Source: Solen grandis
Taxonomy: Eukaryota; Mollusca; Bivalvia; Adapedonta; Solenidae
Assembly (NCBI GenBank): GCA_021229015.1
Contig: CM037795.1
Location: 14,655,201-14,719,200 of the forward strand
DNA length: 64,000 nucleotides
Direction of reading: 5' to 3'
Each line of letters starts with the position of its first letter. Positions within the stretch are counted from its first letter, which is position 1. Below, piece after piece: positions 34,985 to 47,287 of this stretch. The position numbers were made by a program, and so were the translations under genes. The notes below the pieces were generated by a model that searched no databases, was not told the DNA's origin, and saw only the letters and a program-made list of their open reading frames with translations.

Positions 34985-36375
34985 ACCTCTATGATTGGTC
35001 ATGACTAGTAGATAACCCCTTTTGATTTTGGGGTTACTTGGTCAGAGGTCAAGGTTACAGTAATCTGGAAAGTGAAAATCGTTTCTGATCAATAACTGGA
35101 GAATGCTTGGGCCCACCGTCCTCAAACTTCAAAGGGTGATTGGTCATGACTAGTAGATGATTGTTCAAAGAATAGGATGAGCTATTGCAGTTGCGTCAGC
35201 GTCCGTGTCCCAAGAAATGTTAAGGTTTTGTTTAACATTGCCATTATTTCCACTGTTACTCAATGGATGTCCCCCAAACTTTATTCATGTGATTATCATC
35301 ATCAGACCAACAAGTAGAATCAAGAAATACTCTTTTTTTTTTTTCTTTAATGCCCCTTTTGGTTAAAAAAATTTAATTTTCCAGTTATACTCATTGGATG
35401 TCTCCAATTTCTTCACACATGGCTTGATCATCATCAGACCAACTAGTGGGACAGTTTCTCCTCCAAATGTTTTTGCATATTTACTGCCCTTTTTGGACTG
35501 AGAAAAAATGTCAAACTTATATTTAACATTGCAATTGTCTCTCCATTTACTCATTGGATGTCTCCAATTTCTTCACACATGGCTTGATCATCATCAGACC
35601 AATTAGTAGAAACAAGACAGTAACTCCTCCAAATATTTTTGCATATTTATGGCCCTTTTGGACTTAGAAAAAATGTTAAACTTTTGCCTAATATTGCTGC
35701 TATCTACAATTTCTTTCCATGGGTGTCCCTCATAATTTATGAAATTGCATAACCTTTGTTGGGGGTCAGGCTCTGTCATGAATTTTAAAAAAGTTATGCC
35801 CCTTTTTTACTTAGAATTTTGGTTAAGGTTTTCACACCACCTCATTTTTTTACTTAACCATTCGAGGTGTTGCTTTGAAACTTTGAATACCTGTTTATGA
35901 CCATCACCCTTACTTGTACATGGCAAGAGTACATAATTCTGTCTTGGATTTTGACATGATTATTCCCCTTTTCTGACTTGATTAATCTTTTTGTTCTAAC
36001 TCACTTCTTCAATGACCTCTTTGAGATATTGCTTTGAAACTTAGAGCACGTGTACATTGCTCTTGTGTATATTTTGATAATACAGAGATTCTCATTTTGC
36101 TTTAATTGCAATGTTTATTTTTATTGACAAAGCATTCAAATAGTTGAACATGCTGTCTTATGGACAGCTCTTGTTGATTTTTGGGTCACTTGTTCAAAGG
36201 TCAATGTCACAATGGCCTTGAATGTTAAAACAGTTCCTGATCAATAACTGGAGAACATTTAGGCCCACATTCCTCATACTTCATTGGGTGATTGGTCATT
36301 ACTAGTAGATGAACCCTATTGAGTTTGGGGTCAATTGGTCAAAGGTCAAGGTCACAGTGACCTCATTGGGAAAGG
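34985..36375 (+). repeat. Composite tandem-repeat field
   Basis: Units containing TGATTGGTCATGACTAGTAG and GGTCAAGGTTACAGT recur at about 34990, 35140 and 36290. Between them a unit of about 165 bp (CTCATTGGATGTCTCCAATT, CACACATGGCTTGATCATC, CAAATGTTTTTGCATATTTA) repeats about three times (35250-35700). The field ends with GGTCAAAGGTCAAGGTCACA at 36337. No genes were seen. Confidence 0.65.
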
Positions 36376-37502
36376 GGGCATATTTGTCGTTCAGACATTT
36401 GTTAGATAATAATTTATTTTTTTTGACTAACTTACTATGCTTCTGAAAATATCATAATAACTTGTTATCATTATTTAAGTGTTTTATTGAAAATGGGATA
36501 AATGCTCTTGAATGTGAGATATGGAAAAATATGAGAATATGTAAACTGCAAGTGAATTTTGATGAAGTACAGTCAACACTTTTTGGAGAAATAGAAAAAA
36601 ATAGAAAAAAAAACAACAAAGTTTTGTTGTTTTGCTGACAGATGTGAAAAAGACTGGCACATATATCTGTCCAAGGACTGTTAAGACTCATTTAGAGGGA
36701 CTGGAAAGAGGGTATACACTCAAAGGAATTTCTAAACGTCCACTTATTGATTTTTCATAATTTTACTTGAATAGGGCATTTAAATCCAACAAAATTATGC
36801 ATTTAAAACAATGAATTAGTTAAGATGTGGTATAATATTTAAGGTGTACAAATGCATTTGACTGTTCAAACTTTGGAAGTAAAAAACAATCACCCTTCAA
36901 ATAAGTCACACACCATGGTTGTAAACATTTACTGTGTGCCCAATTTCTATAAAATTATGAAAAATCTAGTGCCTTTCAGTGTATATCTACAGCATGGTTC
37001 TGGACTAAGAAAAGCTAAATACTGAAGTATTAGTCTCCAATCAACAAAAATATTTACATTTAGACTGAAAATCTGAATAAAGAATATGTCTATTGACTAC
37101 TTTGTATAAAAGTTATATATGCACAATGAATGGTACCATATATGTGTAAACTTTAAAAATCATCTCCTCTGAAACCAATCGTCAGTTTAATTTCCTTTCA
37201 CACAAATGGTCACCCATAAATGTCTACCATAATTGCTAAAATAAAGTTGATCCCTTGAAAATGAGGCCTCTAGAGGGTTGGTTAATCTCCTTATATGTTT
37301 CATTCTTGATTATGTGTTTTCTGTTTTGAATTATAAAAAAAGTACATTGCTAAAGTTTACATGGTGTCTGAATCTGTCAGTGTTTTAAATCCTGAATAAT
37401 GAGGACTGGATATTCTTGTGCAAACTGACATTTCTTATATGATGAACACTACATTGTGATTTCAGATTTTATGACTTGACTATTTGAGTTTACTGTTGCT
37501 TC

Positions 37503-37675
37503 GACAGTATTTCAGTCATATAGCAACATCCAGCTAATTACAGGTGGAGGAAGACCCCGAATGCACGGAGGCATCCGGGTAGAACCACAGACCTACCGCA
37601 AGCCAGCTGGAACGCTTCCTCACATGAAAATCCGAATGACCCTGCTGGGATTCGAACCCACGCGGTGAGGGGCAG
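37503..37675 (-). repeat. tRNA-derived SINE family 1, copy (minus)
   Basis: The minus strand reads GTGGGTTCGAATCCCAGCAG (B box), TTCCAGCTGGCTTGCGGTAG, then TCCTCCACCTGTAATTAGCT. These match the more complete copy at 55649-55899. The tRNA-like head is mostly lost here. Confidence 0.75.
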
Positions 37676-37806
37676 AGTGAGTGTTTCAGATTTTATGAAA
37701 AGAAAAATATGTCATTATGAACAAAAAAAAATGCACATTGTTGTTTGGCTCAACTGGTAGTCTGTCTCCAGCCTTGATGGATTCTTTTTTAAACTGTATC
37801 TCTCTT

Positions 37807-37965
37807 GAAGCATATGTGTTACATATTACTTATTTGAGCAACACTGTATAATTAGCAGACATGTTTTAGTGTATTTACTTACTCTACACTCCTGATGAAT
37901 ATGTGTTACATTGTTGATATTTGAGCAACACTTTGTAATTAGCAGACATGTTTTTAATGTATAAA
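37807..37965 (+). repeat. Two tandem units of about 88 bp
   Basis: ATATGTGTTACAT..TATTTGAGCAACACT…TAATTAGCAGACATGTTTT occurs twice in direct order. Confidence 0.7.
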
Positions 37966-37974
37966 CTTATTTTG

Positions 37975-38157
37975 GTGTTGTTCCGCTAGGTTCTTGTTGC
38001 CCTTTTGGCTGAAGGTAAAGGCTGCCAACGCTACCTCTAGATGGATCACAGACGGCCAAATCTGGACTATATGGTGGGTGTTGTAAATGTTCGATGTGTG
38101 TATTCTGTCATTGTGGCCCTTACAACATGGCGCATTATCGTGCAAAATGAAACCCAA
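37975..38157 (-). pseudogene. mariner/Tc1-type transposase fragment
   Basis: On the minus strand one frame reads GFILHDNAPCCKGHNDRI and another, one shift away, reads HLQHPPYSPDLAVCDPS. Mariner transposases carry HxDNA…HPPYSPDLAPCD, with the Asp residues of the DDE/D catalytic triad. About 60 residues of a protein of roughly 340 remain, with at least one frameshift. No TIRs were found nearby. The fragment is certainly inactive. Confidence 0.7.
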
Positions 38158-38323
38158 CCTGGCAAGTTCTGTCTTTAATAGTCAGATGGAGTTTGGTTTG
38201 GAGTATGGTGGAGTAATACTCACCATTGACTGCAGTTTTCTCCTGTTCAATGTGATTAAGAATTATACCCGAAGTGTCACAGAAAATGATTGATATAACT
38301 TTATGACAGAGTCATATATTCAA

Positions 38324-38730
38324 ATTTATTCATAATTGTCATGGTAACCCTCATCAGAATTTATATCAAACCTCATTCAATCTAATCAAAGAGTTTGCCA
38401 GCTACCAGTACCTTTTGATTAGATTGAATATTTTTCTCAATGTTTTTGCCGAAAAAACAAGTAGCAGGGTGTTTATTTTTCATAAATTCATAAACTACGG
38501 ATATATTTTGGTATTTTCTGGTGGGGAATACTATGACAATTATGAATATATCCATAGTTTATGAATTTATAAAAAATAAAAACCCAGCTACTTGTTTTTT
38601 CATCAAAAATATGGAGAAATATATTGACATTCTAATCTAAAGTTACCGCTAGTTGGCAAGCTCCTTCAGATATTAAATGATATAAATTCTGGCGAGGGTT
38701 ACCATGATAATTATGAATATATTTATAGTT
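38324..38730. mobile_element. Foldback element, arms of about 195 bp
   Basis: The left arm contains TTCATAATTGTCATGGTAAC at its tip, TTTATATCA, AAAAAACAAGTAGCAGGGTG and CATAAATTCATAAACTACGG. The right arm holds these in reverse complement, ending GGTTACCATGATAATTATGA. The spacer around 38518-38538 is about 20-30 bp. A partial further copy follows to about 38900. This fits a long-TIR foldback MITE with no coding sequence. Confidence 0.75.
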
Positions 38731-39033
38731 AGTGATTTCATGAAAAAAAAACATCAACTTACTTGTTTTTCGACAAAAATATAAATGAAATTTGATTGCG
38801 ATTACATGAAATTCGTTACTTTTTGGACTTAAAAACTATCACAGTTCTGAATATGTTCATACTTTTTTTTCTCTTTAACTTGTTGATTTCATTTGCGAAA
38901 AATATCAATAAAATTCTCTAGAAGCAGGTGACTAGTAGCCAACTTTTCAGATCTGGTACGTTGTTGGGCGGGCGTCAAACAGGTGGTTTCTGTCGAATAT
39001 ATCCTGTTAGAAATTAGGTAAATATACTGAGTA

Positions 39034-39445
39034 GGTAGAAACCTTATGGGAAGAGTAAGTTGGGATTGAATTTCAGGTCAAAAGGGTCAAGGTCACTGTT
39101 GCTAAAAATAGATTATTTTTGTTTCCCTGATATTAATTTTTTTTAAGAGTGAGGTATGATGATCATTTTTGGTAGATGGAATCCTTATCAGAAGAGGAAG
39201 ATTGGGATTGAATTTCAGGTCAAAAGGGTCAAGGTCACTGTTGCTAAAAATAGATTATTTTTGTTTCCATCAAATAACTTCTTTTTTTAAGAGTGAGGTA
39301 TGATGATCATTTTTGGTAGATGGAATCCTTATCAGAAGAGGAAGATTGGGATTGAATTTCAGGTCAAAAGGTAAAGGTCACTGTTTCTTGAAATAATTTT
39401 CTGTTTCCATCAAATAACTTCTTTTAGGAATGAGGTATGATAGTC
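39034..39445 (+). repeat. Three tandem units of about 140 bp
   Basis: Each unit contains TTGGGATTGAATTTCAGGTC, AAGGTCACTGTT and GAGTGAGGTATGAT. The units start near 39034, 39172 and 39315. The array directly abuts the next AGCTCACCTGAGC element. Confidence 0.8.
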
Positions 39446-39450
39446 ATTTT

Positions 39451-39746
39451 TAGCTCACCTGAGCACAACATGCTTTAAACGATATCTATTCTGAAACCGC
39501 TGGACAGAATTTGATTAAACTTGGCAGGAATGTTCCTTGGGGGAACCTTCACAAAAGTTACAAAAATAAACTTGATCCATGTAGAACTATGATTGCCATG
39601 GCAACAGAAAGAAAAAAATATGAAAACTTTAAAAATCATCTCCTTCAAAACTATTGGCCAGATTTTTGAATGTTTTAGTACAGATGTTCCTTGGGTAACC
39701 CTATGCTCAGGTTAGCGATATAGGGCCTCTATGGCCCTCTTGTTTT
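39451..39746 (+). mobile_element. AGCTCACCTGAGC element, copy 2 (short)
   Basis: It starts TAGCTCACCTGAGCACAACA and ends with the GTTAGCGATATAGGGCC..GGCCCTCTTGTTTTAC terminus. The middle (CCGCTGGACAGAATTTGAT) is shared with the copy at 56286. It is non-coding. Confidence 0.68.
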
Positions 39747-41880
39747 ACAGGGCTGTTATGGGGAAAATTTCATTTCGACAGCATTTAACAGGGGTAAGGA
39801 ACCAAGACTAGAACCCAACAAATATATCTTTTTAAGGACAGTGGTGCAACCAATATTTTGGTGCCAAGAAAGGGAGTCACAACTTCAAATCCTAAGGTGA
39901 GAAAAAAAACAACTCTATTCTATTAAGGACGTTGGGTAAAAATGAATGGGGAGAAATATTAGGAAGTAGGTCATGTAGAAAACTTGAAAGACGATATTTA
40001 GCCTAGCACTTTGCCTAAAGTTGAGGTCTCTACAGTCTCCTGTCTCACAGTGAGACTTGGTTCTATAGTAAAGTCCTTTGCAACAACTTTTTTTTCTTAG
40101 ATATTTTCCTTGGGTCAAGTTGTATGATTTGAGAAAAAATGTCACTATGAATAAAAATGTTAAGCCTATTATAGGACATTCTTGTGACCTTGAAGTTTTG
40201 GACATTGAACTGATTTGTGACCCCTGGGAAGGACCCCGGGGGGATTTGGGGTAAGCAGGATCTATGATCAAGACCTTCCTAAATCACCCATGAGCAAAGT
40301 TTGGAATCCCTAGCCCTCACGTGACCTATAAGGCTAGAAAATGTATTTTTGTTCATGATTATTGGACCTCGTTGACCAATATCAATAATTTTAACCCTTT
40401 CCCTAATAGCCAACATTGCATTACACCCCACCAGGCTCCATACTGCTATCAGTATACTGATAAGCCTCTAGCCATAGGTAACCCAGCTGAAGACCTAGTT
40501 CATATGCATATGGACTACTGGAGATAATGTCACTTTGCCACTACCTCAGTCTACCTGTATAGTTTAAGCCTATAAAACACTGTTTTACCTTCATAGTAGA
40601 TCTTTGGTGTAAATGAAATGTTTTTAGAGAAAAGAAAGATCTATCTATTGATATATTTTTCATATTGATGAACTGAGATACAGAATCATTATATTAGATT
40701 ATACCTAAAGAAATAAATATATCCCTAACTGCTAAAAAATAGCCAAGTACATGAGAAAAGGTCTTGGATATGTTCTAATCTTGAATTTTGATAGCTTTTT
40801 AAGCTAGCAAGGATTAAGTCCTTGGAAAGGAAGCCAAAAATGAGAACTGAGATATCCGGGTGTACATTTATATGTTGTCCCCATTGGACCATTTTGTCCA
40901 ACAGGGCTCATATTGGGTGGGGTTCGGTTTTAATACTTAATCAGGCCAGTGGGACCTCCAACAGGAAAAGAGTGCTGTTTTTAGGGTATGTTTAAAGTTA
41001 GAGGATAGTATATAGTTAGGTTAGAGTTTGAGTACGGACTTATGCAGGACTATGTACACCCTTCTACCTCTACATCCGGTTGCCAGAAAAAAAAAGACAA
41101 GGAAAAAAAAAGAGTGAATTTCCCCGTTTTGAATTTGGATAGCTAAAATGCGCTGGCAAGGATAAAAATCCTTGGTAATATGTTTTGCCAAAGTGCCTAA
41201 AGATATGTTCTAATTCAGAACCTTTTATATCGGAACATTTTTTTTTTTATAAAGATGTTTGCATAAATATTTTAGTCATGTTTTTGAAAAGTGCCGATGT
41301 GGTATTCAAAATAATTTCAGATCGAATTTATACTTAGCTTTACCCATAATTGATTGATCTCCTGCTGTGTTCGATTTTTTTGATTTCCTGATTGGTTTCT
41401 CATCATCGCTTTAAGATGAAGTCGACTTTTCTACCAATGAAGCTGACAATTTTATTACCCTGTCATTTGTTTTTTTTTAATCCGGCACTGGAGACGCTTA
41501 GTTAAACATCTGCACAACCATGACTTACGCACGTGACTTGTGATCTTATTATAGACATTAGTAATTGTTTTAAAAATAGCACGAACAGAATAGATTTAAA
41601 TTGGTAATTTTCCACTTGAGAGACGCTGTAAACAACAGAACGTAACTTTTATGTCGATCTCCCCAAATAGAGAAACTATTATTTTAATTAGCCCTTTTTT
41701 TCATAGTAAACCATATTTATTTAATTGAAATTATGTTTAACTCAAATCAAACGTATTTATTTAAAAGATTTTTATTTATTTTATTTAAAAAGTTAATACA
41801 CATGCATAATTCAAATCATAATTGATCTTCCTCTGTGAATGGAATTCTCCTAACTTGCCACCTACGAAGACAATAGTATG
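39747..41880. other. Intergenic or intronic sequence
   Basis: No gene was recognised. A TTAACCCTTTCCCTAATAGC fragment at about 40391 resembles the MITE end at 30270. Frames up to 118 residues (minus strand, 39915-40271) show no domain. Confidence 0.45.
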
Positions 41881-41887
41881 GTTAAAT

Positions 41888-43000
41888 TATTATACCTCCC
41901 ACAAACGTAGTTTGGGGGGGTATATAGGAGTCACCATGTCGGTCGGTCTGTCCGTCCGTCCGTCTGTAGTTTTTTGTCCACGCTTTTTCTCAATAACTAC
42001 TGGATGGATTTCAATCAAACTTCATAGGAAGCTTCACTGATGAGCATAGATGTGCATAATATGAAATTGTTACGGTTGATTGACTTTCTTTTGAGTTATG
42101 GCCCTTTGCTGATTTTCTGGAGTTTTCTTTGTCCACGCTATTTTTCAATAACTACTGGATAGATTTCAAACAAACGACATAGGAAGCTTCAATATCAAGC
42201 ACAGATGTGCATATTATGAAATGGTTATGGTTGACTGATTTTCTTTTGAGTTATGGCCCTTTGCTGATTTTCTGGAGTTTTCTTTGTCCATGCTATTTCT
42301 CAATAACTACTGGATGGATTTCAATCGGTCATAGGAAGCTTCAATATCAAGCACAGATGTGCATATTATGAAATGGTTACGGTTGACTAATTTTCTTTTG
42401 AGTTATGGCACTTTGTTGATTTCTTGGAGTTTTCTTTGTCCACGCTAATTTTCAATAACTACTGGATGGATTTCAATCAAATTTCGTAGGAAGCTTCACT
42501 AGCAAGCATAGATGTGCATATTGCGAAATGGTTACAGTTGACTGATTTTCTTTTGTGTTATTGCCCTTTGCTGATTTTTCTTTGCATTATTTCCCAATAA
42601 CTAATTTACTTTCTTTAGCTACAGTTTTCCTCATCTCATTTATCTGTTTATGAACTTAGAACTTTATTACATATACAATTTTAAATTAGCTGGTCATTTA
42701 AATCTATTTTTTATTATTATTATTTATTTATTAATTTATTTTATTTTATTTTTATTTTTTCATGTGCATGCTGTTCAGACTAATGTGTTTACGGTGCCCT
42801 TACTGAATTGATGAATGTTGGAATTTTTTGTTAAAGACAGCCACTGAACATAAAAAGATATTCTTTTTTTATTAGTCTTGTATAATTTGTCACTTGAATT
42901 CATCAATTCAGTAAATGTGACTTACCTCCTATAGCTGGGCACTTGATTGTAAACAAAGGCTGTGTGGGGGGTATTCATCACCTTTAGTGATAGCTCTAGT
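41888..43000 (+). mobile_element. pearl-like element with four tandem units
   Basis: The left flank is TACCTCCCACAAACGTAGTT plus a GTCC/GTCTG-rich stretch. It is followed by about four units of roughly 155 bp (GTTTTCTTTGTCCACGC, CAATAACTACTGGATGGATT, AGGAAGCTTCA, GTTATGGCCCTTTGCTGATT) from about 41965 to 42575. A non-repeated right part then runs to GGGGGGTATTCATCACCTTT and AGTGATAGCTC. The plan of left flank, tandem core and right flank is that of the bivalve pearl (CvA-type) elements, which are non-coding and thought to be Helitron-mobilised. Confidence 0.6.
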
Positions 43001-43134
43001 TGCAATTTTCTTGCTTATTTTAAGAATAAACACTATCTTTTTTTCATCCATATAGTTTGGAATATGATTAAAGTTTTCAAAAAACGTAATTGGTAAAAAC
43101 ATGGTAATAGATTATATTGATATTTATGCACTTA

Positions 43135-43287
43135 AACATCAACTGCGTCCATATGCGTCTAAATGAGGGAAGGGGTAATTGAGTCAAAATGCGTCTGCAT
43201 GAGGCGACAGGTATATGGTTCAAAATGAGTCTACATGAGGGAATGGGTAGATGCGTCAGAATGAGTCTACATGAGGGAAAGGGTTAA
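43135..43287 (+). repeat. Short tandem array of about 50-bp units
   Basis: AAATGAGTCTACATGAGGGA..GGGT recurs three to four times in degenerate form and ends GGGAAAGGGTTAA. That is the right end of the TTAA MITE at 30270-30501, so the array appears to be an amplified MITE end. Confidence 0.65.
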
Positions 43288-43487
43288 TAAAATAATAACA
43301 CCAGGGTTGCTTAAAGAAAATTAAAATACATCAAAATCCAAATTTTTGATTTTTTAATATGCACCAACTGACACAGGCAGCCAATTTAAGCCCAAAAAGG
43401 CCTTTGTAGAATATGACTTTTTTTTTCCATGTCCATGATTAGGGTTACTTAATCTTCTATAAGTTTAATGTGACATCCTTTTGCCAG

Positions 43488-43670
43488 GACAATGTAGGGT
43501 CAGTGATACAGCAGCACCCTTCACCCCAAAGCAGTCCTGAGGTTAATGTCACCAACAAGCTTGTGTCAGAGATGGACAATTACAGGACATCAGGGTCACA
43601 GGTCATCTCCATGGGTCAGAGTATTGGGGTCGTAGAGGAGGTTGATGTACCCGAACCAGATACAGCTGAG
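43488..43670 (+). pseudogene. Gli/Ci-like exon a (post-zinc-finger region)
   Basis: A 183-nt exon runs from TTTTGCCAG to GAG/GTATCT, open in phase 0 for all 61 codons. It begins DNVGSVIQQHPSPQSSPEVN and contains SEMDNYRTSGSQVISMGQS and VVEEVDVPEPDTAE. The serine/proline cluster followed by an acidic stretch fits the region just after the zinc fingers of Gli/Cubitus interruptus, the transcription factors of Hedgehog signalling. On its own this exon is weakly diagnostic. The link rests on splice phase and on exon c. It is undamaged. Confidence 0.5.
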
Positions 43671-44108
43671 GTATCTAAAGTAACTTTTATAAGTAAACAG
43701 GAAAAATAAGTATCTAAATTCCAGTCTTTTGTTTTATATCTTTAAATTTGACAAATTATCATGCTTAACATTTTCATGAGTAACGAGTCAAAGGGATTAA
43801 CATCTCATTCAGAGTAAGCTATTCTCATATCATTATTCTAAAGAACTTACTTATGAATCCACAGGTATAGATAATGTTTGCGTTTATTTTGCCTGATATA
43901 AGAATAAAGTTCAGGTATATTGTCAAGTGTGTAGTTTTGATTTTATATTCTAAAAATTCAAATTCAAACTTCATCAATGAATTTGAATACTTTAGCAAAA
44001 CTATAGAATTTTGATTACAGGTTTATACATTCTGAGATAAGGACTAATAGATTTACATTATATAGAGAGCTGCACAGTTAGAAAAACAAAATTTTGTTTC
44101 TGCTATAG

Positions 44109-44202
44109 GTGCCTTGGCCAAACAACCGAAATCGGGTCAACACCAACAGAATGATGCAGAAACAACTGACCATTAAAAACATAGCTCTCATACCTCCTGT
44201 GG
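44109..44202 (+). pseudogene. Gli/Ci-like exon b
   Basis: A 94-nt exon lies between TGCTATAG and GTGG/GTAACA. It encodes VPWPNNRNRVNTNRMMQKQL and then TIKNIALIPPVG. It starts in phase 0, matching exon a, and ends in phase 1, matching exon c, so the joined peptide runs LIPPVGGGDTHNTN. In Gli proteins a similar L-PPIG-type motif precedes the RRDS-STST cluster. Confidence 0.52.
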
Positions 44203-44821
44203 GTAACAACTGTGAGTTTCAGTTTTATTTCAGCTCTGCTGTCTGTTTCAAGTGGAAAATTCTTGTGCTGCTAACCTTATTACAGGATAATTTGTCATCT
44301 TCATTTTATGAATAAACTTTTAAACTTTTCCAGTTATTGCATTGAATGGTTAACCCTGCCTCTATCTAATTTTTAACCATGTACCAAAGACCTAAACGCA
44401 AAGATAAGCAACTCATATAGGCATGTGAAGGAAATCTCATATATCCTCGGCACCTCCGCGATCTTGCACATGAAGAACATGGTATATGGTCCTAAGACAA
44501 CTTCAGCTGACTGTAACTGGTTGCATACGGCGGATACATACAGTTAAATAATGACTTTTTAAATCTGAGAGTAATCAATATAAGGTCTTAATGATTGATT
44601 AAGGACTGGAAAGGAAATGTTTTAGGAAAGAAATAGCTCAATTAATGAAAAAAGATAATCTTTGCTAATATTTCGACAAATATTGCCTTTATGACAAAAA
44701 GTGAAAATAATGCTCCAGTGTTTATGTTTGTACTGCTGCAATATTTTTTAAATGTGTTTTTCGTCTTTATAAAGGCAATATTTTTTTTTTTTTGGATTTA
44801 CTTTATTTATAAACTAGTATT

Positions 44822-45062
44822 TAAATGGTTAGAGCTTCCACCCTGGCATCGAAAAGTTGTGGGTTCGATCCCCAAAGTCGTAAAAAATTGTGACCCTTGC
44901 TTGACGCTCATCATATAAAGGTATTTCCAGGAATGGTTTATCCGGTGTCAGAATATTGTGACTAGGTGTCTACAGCGACAGCACTGCATCTGTCCCAAGC
45001 AGACATTGTCTCGAAATGACTTAAATACCGTCGGTGGGATGTTAAACCCAACAATCAAACAC
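44822..45062 (+). repeat. tRNA-derived SINE family 2, copy 1
   Basis: It has a tRNA-like head (GGTTAGAGCTTCCACC, B box GGGTTCGATCCC) followed by CTTGCTTGACGCTCATCA, a CTGTCCCAAGCAGACATTGT block and the tail GGGATGTTAAACCCAACAAT. The layout matches 49378-49688 and 62275-62526. It resembles bivalve MESC-type SINEs. Confidence 0.82.
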
Positions 45063-45589
45063 ACATATATTTAATAATATGGGATTATTTTCTATAACAA
45101 AACAAAAGAACTCTAAGTCATTTAAAATTATTGCATAGATGGGGCAATCCCGCAACGCTAATACATGTATAATCTTATACAAAATTTGGCACTCTTGTGG
45201 ATTATTTTGTGTAACAAATGCTACGTTCAAATGAATCTCTCCCCTCTCCCCTGATTTTACAGTTTTGGTGTGTTTAGTTTTTCTTTGTTTCTTTTCATTT
45301 TTTTAACAGGATGTCCATTTTAGTCTTTAAATTTGACACTTTGACTGGATTTTGACAACCCATACAATTGTCAACTCTAGTTATTTTTTTGTTATTTTTT
45401 GCAATGCTTTCGACGTCATTATTAGCTGTTTACAAATGAATGCAATCATTAAGTACTTAACAAGTTTAACTGTTATTTTATTTCAGCTACACTTTTACCC
45501 ATGTGAGAAACGGTGTTTTTTGGTTCACAATGATTATCTTTATATTTTGAACAAGCGCTGCATTCGAATGCTCCGCAAGGGCCTTAGAC

Positions 45590-45790
45590 CTCAGGGGTCA
45601 AGGTCATTTGATGAAAGTCAGGGTACCTGGCTGGTAGAGCTTATCAAGATGCATGCACCTGTAAAGTTTGAAGGCTGTAGGTGGAGGGATTTTCATGTTA
45701 TGGTCAAGGTTAAATTTGGTGACAGGCAGACGTCAGACAAACAGACAGACAGACCGATCTAATATGCACCGATCTATCGATGAGGTGGCA
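45590..45790 (+). repeat. Interspersed repeat fragment
   Basis: GGGGTCAAGGTCATTTGATG and a GACAGACAGACCGATCTAAT end resemble the GTCC/GTCTG-rich edge of tandem-repeat elements in this window. The open frame crossing it (45352-45762) has no domain. Confidence 0.4.
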
Positions 45791-46351
45791 TAAAATAAGT
45801 GTTAAAAGGACCAAAGGATAGGACAGTTTACATAGTAATTATTTTAGACAAAAATAACGAATCATTGTATTGACCAGTGTTTTGCTATCGGTTAGTAACA
45901 CAGAACTGGATTTTCCGTGGAATACCCCTGCCCCACTCTCGTTCTGGCATGATAGATGGTATTTCGCCGAGTTTTTTATCTTTGGGTTTAGGTCTTTGCA
46001 TGTACATTCTGTCAGGGAAGTTATTGGAAAAGGACACCATTATCTGGTGAAAAAGTTTATTAGCTGACCTTTTCCAAAGGTCAGTTGCTTCAGTGGATTT
46101 ACCAAAATATATATAAAGACTTCTAAAATTGACACAAAGGAAAACGCTGAGCCTCAACATCTTCTTGCAAAACCCGGGCAGACTAACTTCGAACCGGGAA
46201 AATATACAAGGGAATTCACTAACGAGAAACCAAACTCCAAAGGGAGAGAACTACAATAGGTTAAGATATACCAATTTTGCACCCTGTTACACATCTCCCC
46301 TGTTTTATGAAATGACGTCCAGGTCATTAGACTGTATAATATCATCCACAT

Positions 46352-46373
46352 AAACAACAACAACAACAACAAA
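46352..46373 (+). repeat. (AAC)n microsatellite
   Basis: About six AAC units follow a CATA motif. It may be the tail of a degraded SINE. Confidence 0.8.
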
Positions 46374-46637
46374 GAAAACCCCACCGTCAGATAAACTCAG
46401 GCATCAGGTTTAAAATGCTTGAACAACATGGCATCAGATACACACAGTCTATACCGACTGTCATGTCAAAATGTCTGAAATGACTTTGATCTTTCACCTA
46501 CTTTAGATGAAAAAATAATTTTACAAGGCCTTGTTACTTATAAAGATCATCCTTCCTATAAGGATATATATATTCAATATAAAAGCTTCTATTACTTTTT
46601 GTAGCTATAACAAAGATTTTTGTATTTTTTCCACCAG

Positions 46638-47287
46638 GGGGAGGCGACACTCACAACACAAACATGTTCCGGACGAGGAGAGATAGCAACACAAGCACTT
46701 TGGTTTCCTACCTCAGCAGTCTATGCTCCAACAACAGTAATTATCCTTTTTGCAGTCTCTCTTCCAGTCGAAGGTCTAATGAAGTGTCAACCAATCGTCT
46801 TAGTATTACTTACTCTCCTTTCGTGTATGACAACACTGGGAATCAACCGATGAATCACTCTCGATGATCGAGTTCCAGTAACTCGAGTGTAAACATGAGT
46901 AACATGGAAGCAGAGTTTCAGAAAACCAATTTTGGAAGTCAGTCCAATCTTCCATCAAACAACACATCAGTGGCTCTACGAAGTCCAAGCAGCATGTATT
47001 AACAGGAGAGAATCGCTAGATTTTGGGCAGATTGCCAATTTCTGGAAAGTGCATGCAATAGCAGTAAAAGTACCCTATGTCAGAGTCCTTTACCTCAGGA
47101 GATTCCTAACAGAGATGTGAGAAGGGCCAGTGACCATGTAAGTGCTATGTATCCGAATTGCTGTGCCTTTAAACAGTTACAAAATTTTCATAGTTTAAAT
47201 ATGGTCAAACCATTGCTTGTGACTCAAAACATGAAGAATTTGCTCAATAATCAGGATCTAATAACACATTTCAGTCATCAAGTTTAG
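46638..47287 (+). pseudogene. Gli/Ci-like exon c (serine-rich phospho-cluster region)
   Basis: After the acceptor TTTTCCACCAG the frame inherited from exon b runs for 215 codons with only two stops, TGA at 46865 and TAA at 47000, before a TAG at 47285. Diagnostic blocks are MFRTRRDSNTSTLVSYLSS, SLSSSRRSNEVS and, further on, IPNRDVRRASDH and LQNFHSLNMVKPLLV. They match in order the RRDS-STST, SSRRSSEAS and RRASDPV…RFHSLNN blocks of Gli/Ci, the phosphorylation-controlled C-terminal half. The family acts in the nucleus as the Hedgehog pathway effector. The absence of frameshifts with two stops suggests a young pseudogene, a null allele or local base errors. No zinc-finger exons were seen upstream in the window. 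Confidence 0.65.

Noticed and set aside
45352..45762. 136-codon plus frame
   Set aside because: No domain was recognised, and its second half lies in an interspersed repeat ending in GACAGACAGACC.
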